DNA of 38,554 nt from contig PDIP01000026.1 of the NCBI GenBank assembly GCA_002811645.1, positions 255,511-294,064 of the forward strand, in the 5' to 3' direction. Numbering within the stretch: the first letter of the stretch is position 1; every line of letters begins with the position of its first letter. Position numbers and translations under genes: made by a program. The DNA is from Corallochytrium limacisporum (taxonomy: Eukaryota; Opisthokonta). The notes under the pieces were generated by a model. The model saw only the letters and a list, made by a program, of their open reading frames with translations. It was not told where the DNA came from and made no database searches. Positions 16,701-24,300 of the stretch are shown in pieces.

Positions 16701-19503
16701 AGGATTGAACGGTGACGACGGTTGGCCCGGTAAACTCAACTCTGATCAGACGGGGAGCATACCTGCGTTGCACAAGGGTAGCAAAGCACAAGCGGCCAGT
16801 GGAACAAGAGAATTCAGACACATCAGTCTCTGCCCAGAGAACCTTACTGTTCAGAGGCACAATCGCCGATGAACGTAAATCATAGCGCTCCACAGTCACT
16901 GCAGTGTAGTGATTCGTGGTGAAGGAGGTTGTCAACAGCATGGAACCACCGGGAACCAGTGCGAACACACGCCCATCGTCAAGCATTCGTGGCTGTGGTG
17001 GTGGCCACTTCGGAGCAAACTGCCTGTATGCCTCCACCGCAAGGGAATCTGTGTAGTCGTCGAATTCAATGCTGGCCAACGCGACAGATTCAGCTCCGAT
17101 GAATGCAAATTCCAAAGTGTAGCCAGCGGGAATAGTGTATTCCCTGTCACTGCCGTCTAGAGCACGTTGTGTGGCGAAATGGGTAACCCCGTATACCATG
17201 CTTCGCCCGTCTGGCAACATTAGAGGTGTGCCGGCCATTTTGAAGACCGTGGTAGTTGTGGAACTGACGCTGATACTACTGATGGGAGTGTTAAGCGTCT
17301 GTTGCGCCCATTTGTAACTACTGCCTTCGGTGAACATGCCGAGATTACGGGGCCAAAATTCACCATTGAGGCGAGGTCCGGGCAGTGGCGAGGGGCAGAA
17401 GTTGTTAGGGCGATCGCAAAAGGCACGCTCCTCTGGGCACTCGCCCAGATCGCATTTGATAGTTTGAGTTAGTTCATTCGCAGGAGGACATGGAATACCA
17501 TCGCCTATAGAGGGCTTAATAATCTGTCTGGCCCTGCTGCTCGTTCCCTTGCCACACAGTGGACCAACTCCAGTGTTGCACTGGCGTTTGGTATCATCGG
17601 TCAGCACTGGCACCCACTCACTAAGAACACAACTGCGATTTGTGGGTTTCTCGTCCACTTCGCAATCACCCAGATCCCACTTACATTCCTCAGTTGCACA
17701 CTCTGGATCACAGACGGAGTCCCCGAGCCAGTTAATCTTACAATCCGACGGACAGTCTTCCACACCGAGGTCGAAGCCCAGGGCAGTGGTCAAATCCGTA
17801 TTATTACCCAGGGTGTCGTTTTCTTCCTCTGCACAGTCAAAGTTATCAAAGAGACAGAGAGCATTGTTGCATTCTTCCTGGCAGCTACCATCACCAATCC
17901 ACTTGAAGTTGCATCCAGTGGCACATTCAACCCCGCTCTCGGGGTAAAGATCTTCAAAGGGATCTTCATCACACATGCCATTGTCAAAGCCACATTCTTC
18001 GACGTTGCAAGCCTCCTGGCACACGAAATCTGTGTTCATACCGCTGATATCGTCACAGCGAGGTGCGCACCATTTAATCTCCACAGTCACACAATCATCT
18101 CCGTCAAAACCGCATAAATCATTGTTGCACCAGTCGTCGCAGATACCATTGTTTCGCATATCTACCTTGCATTGACCGACCGTTTCCTCCTCACAGGCAT
18201 CAGCGTACACGATGGCTGGGACACAGTCGTCACCATCAAACGTACAATTCTCCTCTTCTGCACACACACTGTCACAGACACCGTTGTTAACCATTTCGCT
18301 CTTGCACTGACGGTTTTCATCGCAGTAGGACACGTACTCATCGGGAATTGGGCAATCTCCACCGTCGAATTGACATGGCGGGATGTTGCACTCCGAATTA
18401 CATTGGCCGTTTGCATAGACCACCAAGCAAGCGGCCGTGCAGCCATCCACATCGCAGTCACCATGGTCATATTCACACTCCGCCACATTACAGGCGCCGT
18501 CACAAGTACCGTCTCCCTCATTAGCGGGCAAGCAACCTGGTGCACACTGAGGTACCACACAATCGTCGCCATCCATGAGGCAAGAGTTGTTATTGCATTC
18601 TTGATTGCAGATGTCGTTTCCCAAATTCTGCACATTGCACCAGCTATAGCCACATATGCAGTCACCATTATCCCAGCCACATTCTATGGTATTGCATTCT
18701 GGGTCACACCTGCCGTTCTCCAAGTTCCACTGACCGCAAAAGGGAGCGCATCCTGGCTGGGGTGAGAAATTAAAAGGTAAGTCACAAGCGCCATTGTCGT
18801 ACCCGCATGCTTGGGTAAAGCATTCAGCTTGGCATGTTCCATCTGTCTTCATAGTGTTTGTACATCCCGGAGCACACTCATCTGCGCCGGTTGACTGACA
18901 ATCGCCTCCATCCCAGTTGCATGCGGCATTGTTGCAGGCAAATTGACAAGTGCCATCACTTCGGAAAATGTACTTGCAGCCAGGCGCACATTCTTGCGCG
19001 CTGGGCCACGTGCAATCTCCGTCGTCATCTAAACAATCATCGGTGTTGCATTCCTTGTCACATACGCCATCTCCCAGCATAGGTGGAAGGCAATCCGGAG
19101 CACAGAATGGTTCTGGGGTACAGGCACCCGCGTCATGGTGACACTCCGGTATATTGCAAGCAATGTCACACAGCTCGTCTTCCAGATCGCACTCCTTCGG
19201 GCAAGCATCAAAGTCTGGTTCCCATCTGAGATTCAAACAGCGGCCATAATCCCACCAGCAGTCTACATTGTTGCATTTGTCATCACACTTGTCATTGTCT
19301 AGATCTTTCCCACCACATTTGCAATCGCAGTCGTCATCATCATCATTGCATTCTTTATTATTGCACTCAACGTTGCAAATGCCATTGCCCTTCATTTCGG
19401 GCAAACAGCCTGGAGCACATAGTCCCCCGTATTCGTCGTTTTTCCCTCCGGCTGCGGGCATGACCAAGCAGGTCAGCACGACGAGGATCGTGACCGGATG
19501 CAT
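13705..19503 (-). CDS. giant LNR/TSP1/ephrin-receptor-like three-pass membrane receptor (copy A)
   Basis: An uninterrupted 1,932-residue protein starting at an ATG followed by a signal peptide (about residues 1-19). Fifteen Lin-12/Notch repeats (Cys-x-Cys spacing with paired acidic residues of the DGGDC type) run from residue 29 to about 615. A thrombospondin type 1-like module follows (625-690: SEW, CGKGTSSRAR, CPP...E, CDLGECP). Residues 690-1270 are an unassigned ectodomain. An ephrin-receptor-like (GCC2/GCC3) Cys-rich module spans 1270-1350, then a polybasic RRRR at 1371-1374 in an acidic linker. Membrane segments lie near 1419-1441, 1484-1507 and 1746-1770, placing a 240-residue extracellular loop between the second and third, with a cytosolic tail to 1932. 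LNRs bind calcium and fold around three disulfides. Likely a cell-surface receptor or adhesion molecule; ligand unknown. It is the downstream member of a head-to-tail pair with 21358-26826. Confidence 0.9.
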   Translation of the reverse strand: MHPVTILVVLTCLVMPAAGGKNDEYGGLCAPGCLPEMKGNGICNVECNNKECNDDDDDCDCKCGGKDLDNDKCDDKCNNVDCWWDYGRCLNLRWEPDFDACPKECDLEDELCDIACNIPECHHDAGACTPEPFCAPDCLPPMLGDGVCDKECNTDDCLDDDGDCTWPSAQECAPGCKYIFRSDGTCQFACNNAACNWDGGDCQSTGADECAPGCTNTMKTDGTCQAECFTQACGYDNGACDLPFNFSPQPGCAPFCGQWNLENGRCDPECNTIECGWDNGDCICGYSWCNVQNLGNDICNQECNNNSCLMDGDDCVVPQCAPGCLPANEGDGTCDGACNVAECEYDHGDCDVDGCTAACLVVYANGQCNSECNIPPCQFDGGDCPIPDEYVSYCDENRQCKSEMVNNGVCDSVCAEEENCTFDGDDCVPAIVYADACEEETVGQCKVDMRNNGICDDWCNNDLCGFDGDDCVTVEIKWCAPRCDDISGMNTDFVCQEACNVEECGFDNGMCDEDPFEDLYPESGVECATGCNFKWIGDGSCQEECNNALCLFDNFDCAEEENDTLGNNTDLTTALGFDLGVEDCPSDCKINWLGDSVCDPECATEECKWDLGDCEVDEKPTNRSCVLSEWVPVLTDDTKRQCNTGVGPLCGKGTSSRARQIIKPSIGDGIPCPPANELTQTIKCDLGECPEERAFCDRPNNFCPSPLPGPRLNGEFWPRNLGMFTEGSSYKWAQQTLNTPISSISVSSTTTTVFKMAGTPLMLPDGRSMVYGVTHFATQRALDGSDREYTIPAGYTLEFAFIGAESVALASIEFDDYTDSLAVEAYRQFAPKWPPPQPRMLDDGRVFALVPGGSMLLTTSFTTNHYTAVTVERYDLRSSAIVPLNSKVLWAETDVSEFSCSTGRLCFATLVQRRYAPRLIRVEFTGPTVVTVQSFELASDAADPMDPNPYDCRIATGPSVITLPDNTEKRVMIQACGRIVFYHPESMQPARDAKATLFDGYVSEARNELEEMSAEWYKFVDFRLYPMHLVHQSAYLSRSDNQIHYAIQGLGGVSLMRGKDVGEGFDIFADRTISSTFTAATALPSGACMLGAAGLECGLWNEEDPGDVSVQDRLTSSILRLCPDCATLPRFTSNPIATNYKEWGISLSDRAIKFFDLKDFSQGIQAAQLTDGLSVSGLLNSFSLPVGSKSLLPSVESALLPSEIEFITNGTYGVHVDYRKLAGHRLSSVVSTMNNVMYITAPYIVSEDSPDSTSSRKITESAMVSVSAGCRPGDYYNAQFATCTPCPPGAIAPSYNVMGSCLACPGGTVAVDGSRCTPCPRGQYQISDPETGAKECMSCPEGYECPYGAPAPLRLPNSEIDDSDEKPGKVRRRRASAPEDATPDELDDDGYGYYSASTETDFSTESNRPGEAAAFMNHAYIVVGGTAAVVAFVVIVLLKALPSWTAEKLVLIHILKPRRIEHTIEFDQTGKLFLQTLVKTSIRACFSILAVFVVAVAWLNLLAAYFFENVVITRTFVAASADDPGSIDFEGLSLDEWAPLTAVITFAFYVTPSSADTSTVDCVLTSNTDTDVQFVRPTNAPDDANWESGCYYDGAGSLLGSVQITGTWDTDRAGFDLELRACSILSASRVTFLANSPIEAEPTSYSAAINPPEDFVFTVDRSDQLKLTVQSQFHRSRFVSFGKYWGGITAASGYKVETGFTVDTAAVTQRADSVTDVSQHNAPTVEFVLLQNNLEYKTTVTRKTTLTALISQLSAIASTILIVMVMVLDSVERFWERRRGKEAEIVKRARTVMRRSLGIVDDPDPRCVRRATKRAPSDETFLKQLGDENMPRPLSRAAMLYDQSDRDLYKSDDSKIPGWLSKVPGLASDPLLRKNASKGSIDGGLRYAPSHDGVLNFYDGRRTSTSSNSSSEIGEGETPRNIPALKDDTYLQ
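18244..18390 (-). repeat. near-identical tract shared with copy B
   Basis: Within LNR units 10-11 of copy A, these 147 bases match 25924-26070 of copy B (fixed offset 7,680) with only two differences, and 18299-18390 is identical over 92 bases. Synonymous sites match as well, whereas most of the two genes differs at many third positions. This suggests a recent gene-conversion or unequal-exchange footprint. Confidence 0.75.
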
Positions 19504-21357
19504 ACTGTATGACCGCCACCGGCTACGCGAAGAGGGTGACAGTGTTTACTTGTCCCGCCGTATTAACGATAATGTTAGGTAGGTGTACCCGCACCGCACA
19601 CTCAAAGGTTCCTGTGGTTGGCGAAACACTTCCGTGTCAGGATTAGGGGCTATGACATACCTGATCACTACAAGCCAGCGGAAAATGGCTCAATTCACTG
19701 ATCGGTTTCGTCACCTATAGAGTCCACTACCATATGGATTATGGACAGAGGCCAGTTCATTCTCTTCCAGATTGATGTGTATGCTTGGGCCGGAGGTATG
19801 GTTTGGAAATCTCTTGAACTGTCCAGTACGCCTGCGCTTGTGATCCGCATTGGCGGACCTTAATGGGAGCCGAAGGACAGTACGATGTGTTTCTTGGCGG
19901 ACGAGGAAAGGGGAAAGCTCAGGAAACACTACTGCCCAAGTAAGCCAGCTACAAATTATTCAATGCTTACGCAGTTCGGTGAGATGGAAAACAGGCACAT
20001 CACCGACTTTGGTTTCCACAGGTTGCAAACTTTTTGCTTTCCGAAATGTGTTAAGGGGTACCCTACTCTTCTTCTTTTTCCGATCGGAGCGGAGCAAGGT
20101 TTCTCTGGCAAATAATAAGAGTAGATATGTTCTCTACTTGTCGAAGGTCTGCTGTGTTGCCAGTGTCCGTCCTAGCATATGCATGATGCATGCAAATGTC
20201 GGCCAGCCAGAGGTTTCAGGGAGATACACTCCGTGATCTTCCACAAAGACTTTACTTCTTGCGTGTCGGGTAGTGCACATACCAGGCACCCCAAAATGTC
20301 ACTGCTGTACCGAGACAATATTTTGTGGCGCTCTTCACACTCACCGCCACTACATATAGCGGATCAATCGCTAAGACTCGTGAACCGTGTCCCATGGATT
20401 AAAAATTAGTGGACCAGTTGGACGAATTGTGAGGAAATTTTTCTATTAAGCAACAAGGCGTGTTCACAATACAAAGTATCTATCTACCGGCTTAAATAAG
20501 CGGAGGGAAACCACCCAGCAAGTCTAAATTTGCCCGACATGCAGTCTCTGTTGACAACCGACCAGTGGAGGAGAAAAGTTGCCCTATGTTTTGTTCCTGT
20601 CGGAGATCTTGAAAAATGTCCTTTGCGCACGGAGGTCCTCACATAGAACTTTTCTTAGGTTTTAGGGAGTGGAGCCCATGGGGGAAATTGAACAAAACTC
20701 AGGAAAGAATCGCGCAATCGAATATTCTGTTCGGTAGGGTTGAGCACGGTCCCCCCCCCCCCGGGAAGGGGGAACAGTGCTCCGCTGGGATTGTTGTTTG
20801 TATTGCCCAGCGGTACAGCTTCGGCATGGGGCATTCGAATCATGGTGAGTATGGATAGCTAAGGCCCTAGGCATAAGTACGACAATGTCTTGGGGATCCG
20901 ATCATACTTATCTACCTAGGAAAGGAAATTGATCACAGTCAACTTGGACAGGTGTCCGGCAAGCACAACCAGGCTATGTGGGGTGCAGTATCCTAGTTGT
21001 ATCCTAAGGCCAAATCTCCACTTCAACAGATTGGGTCCCCATCTAGTCTCTCTAACCTATGGGCCCCCGTGCGGTGATTCATTCGACGCCTTTGTTTGGC
21101 TGGGTACCAGATATCATTGTTTTCGGCCCCGGCCCACCCCCCCCCCAAGGTGGCGGGTGTTTTTGTAGTGGTCTCAGCGGTAGCAGCAGTTCTGGCCGGA
21201 ACGGGACTCCTAGCCCGCGTAAAGACGATGTGGAAGAATAGGAGTCCCATCTTTGTGCCAGTCCAAAGGGATCAAGTAGAGGCGTTGTAGCCCTGCCATT
21301 GTTCAGATCTTACCTACTGTAACAGATTTAATTGTATACGTATTGGTGCCCAGGTTT
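19504..21357. other. intergenic region between the tandem receptors
   Basis: About 1.85 kb separating the stop of copy B from the start of copy A. Only short overlapping frames are present. A C12G3 run sits at 20751-20765 and another C-run near 21139-21148. The flanks immediately upstream of the two receptor starts do not look alike by eye, nor do their 3' flanks, so recognisable duplication is limited to the coding sequences. No TATTTAAG box was found before copy A. Confidence 0.5.
20751..20765. repeat. C12G3 run
   Basis: Twelve C then GGG and, after two A, a G5 run. It is the same motif class as at 1-20 and 477-495. Confidence 0.8.
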
Positions 21358-24300
21358 TCACTCCGTGTAGCTATCATCCTTCGCCAGCGCGGCTGTATCT
21401 CGAGGGGTCTCGCCATCGTCTACATCTGAACCAGCCCCGACAACAGAACTTTGACTGGATGATGTGGTACGCCGACTTTCCTGATCCACACAGTTCAATA
21501 CTCCATCGTGGGATCCTGTATACTTCAACGCCCCGTCCTTTGATGCCTTTCCACCAGACTTGCGGAGGATGGGATCGGACGCCAAACCCGGTACTTTTGA
21601 GAGCCAGGCCGGAACATGCGGATCCTCACCACCAGTGTATATTCCCATGTCGCTGTACTCATAGCCCTGAGCAGCTCGACTGAGAGGGCTGGGCACGGAT
21701 TCGCCCTTCAGGTAGCCCTCTTCGCTCGGTGAATATCTGGCCTTGCGCATGCACCTCGGATCTGGGTCATCCACAATTCCCAGAGAGCGTCGCAGGATGG
21801 TGCGCGCCCGGTGGACAATTTCAGCTTCCTTGCCGCGGTGTCGCTCCCAGAAGCGTTCAATACTGTCTAGAACAATCACCATAACGATGAGAATGGTACT
21901 GGCAATAGCACTCAATTGACTGACTAAGGCAGTCAAGGTTGTCTTGCGGGTAACCGTGGTTTTAAACTCCAAGTTATTCTGCAGCAGTACAAACTCTACC
22001 GTCGGTGCCTTATACTGACTCACATCGGTGATGGTGTCGGCCCGCGCTGTCACCGCCGCGGTATCGAGAGTGAAGCCAGCTTCAACCTTATAGCCAGACT
22101 CGGCTGTGATGCCACCAAAATATTTGCCGTAGGACACAAATCGAGACCGATGGAACTGGGATTGAATGCTCAAGTTCAAATTGTCCGCACGGTCTACAGT
22201 GAACACGAAGTCCTCCGGGGGGTTAATGGCCGCTGAGTATGATGTGGGCTCTGACGCAACTGGAGAGTTGGCCAAGAAAGTCACCCGGCTGGCTGACAAA
22301 AGACTGCACGCACGCAGCTCCAAGTCAAAGCCAGCTCTATCAGTTGCCCAAGTACCAGTGATCTGTACGGATCCCAGCAGGTTACCAGCACCATCATAGT
22401 AGCAACCGTCCTCCCAATCCGCGTCCGCAGGAGCGTTCGTAGGACGGATAAACTGAACGTTGCCATCGGCGTTACCACCCAGAACACAGTCTATGGTTGA
22501 AGTATCAGCACTTGACGGTGTGACATAGAAGGCAAAGGTAACTACCGCCGTCAGGGGTGCCCAGTTGTCCAGTGACAAACCCTCAAAATCTACTGATCCA
22601 GGATCGTCAGCCGTTGCAGCCACAAACGTACGCGTAATTACCACGTTCTCAAAGAAGTAGGCACCAAGCAAATTCAGCCATGCACCGGCAACAAGGAAGA
22701 CGGCAAGTATGGAAAAGCAAGCACGAATAGAGGTCTTAACCAAGGTCTGGAGGAACAGTTTACCTGTCTCATCGAACTCAATGGTGTGCTCAATGCGACG
22801 AGGTTTCAGAATGTGCACCAGTACCAGCTTCTCAGCAGTCCAACTGGGTAAAACCTTCAGCAAGATGACAACAACCAAGGTCACAAACGCGGCTGCGATG
22901 CCCACGGCCATATACGCATGGTCCATGAATTTAGCTGCCTCACCAGGACGATTGGTCTCCGTGCTAAAGTCTGTCTCCGTGCTGGCCGAGTAGTAGCCGT
23001 AGTCAGAATGTTCATCAGCTGACGTGTCCTGCGGAGCCGTAGCACGACGCTTCCGATCTGATTCGAGAGTTTCATCTTCATCCGTGCCACCAGCACTGGG
23101 AAGACGCAAGGGTGCGGGAGCACCATAGGGACAGTCAAATCCATCCGGACAATCTTCACACTCCGTTGCACCAGTCTGCGGATCAGAAACCTGGTACTGG
23201 CCACGGGGGCAAGGCTTGCAGCGACTGCCACCAACTGCGACCGTTCCACCAGGACAAGTCAGGCAGGTGCCCATGACATTGTAGGAAGGAGAAATCGCCC
23301 CCGGAGGACACGACTGACAGGTTGCAAATTTGGTGTTATAGTAGTCACCTGGTCGACATCCTGCACTGATACTTACCATGATGCTCTCGGTAGTCTTTCG
23401 TGCGGATATAGAGTCACGGTCACGGTTTTCTGGAGACACCATGTAAGGGGCAGTGATGTACATGACGTTATTTAACGTCGAAATGGCACTGCGCAGTCGG
23501 TGTCCAGCAAGGGTGCGGTAATCCAAATGAATACCATAAGCTTGATTGGCAATGGTTTCGATTTCAGTTGGTAACAGATCACTCTCGATACTGGGCAACA
23601 GGCTCTTGGATCCCACTGGGATACTGAGGCTGTTAAGCAGACTGCTCACACTTAGACCTTCTGTAAGGTCTGCGGCTTGGATCTCCTGACTAAAGTCCTT
23701 AAGGTTGAAAACCTTGATCGCATGATCACTCAGAGAAATGCCCAACTCTTTGTAGCTGGCAGCAATAGGATTCTTTGTAAACCGCGGCATTGTCGCACAA
23801 TCTGGGCACATGCGTAGAGTGGAGCTTGTTAGACGATCTAGCACTGCTTCGTCACTGGGATCCTCCTCATTCCACAGGCCGCATTGAAGGCCTACGCCGC
23901 CAAGCATACATGCGCCACTGGGAAGAGCTGTTGCGGCTGTAAAGGTGGACGAGATTGTTTGGTCTGGGGAAAGTTTGAATCCCTTGTCAATGTCTTCGTC
24001 GTCGAGTGCTTTCAACACAGAAACGCCAGCCACACCTTGAAAGGCATAGTGAATTTTGTTATCTGCGCGTGAGAGGTAGGCGCCCTGGTGAACAAGATGC
24101 ATTGGATACAGACGGAAATCAACAAATTTGTACCATTCCGTGTTCATTTCTTCCAGCTCATTGCGGGCCTCCGAGACATATCCATCAAAAAGAGTTGATT
24201 CTACATCTTCCTTTTTCTCCATGTTTGGTGATGGGTCATAGTAGGCAATCTGACCACATGCCTGGACCATCACACGCTCAGGGTCGCCGTCTGCACGGGT

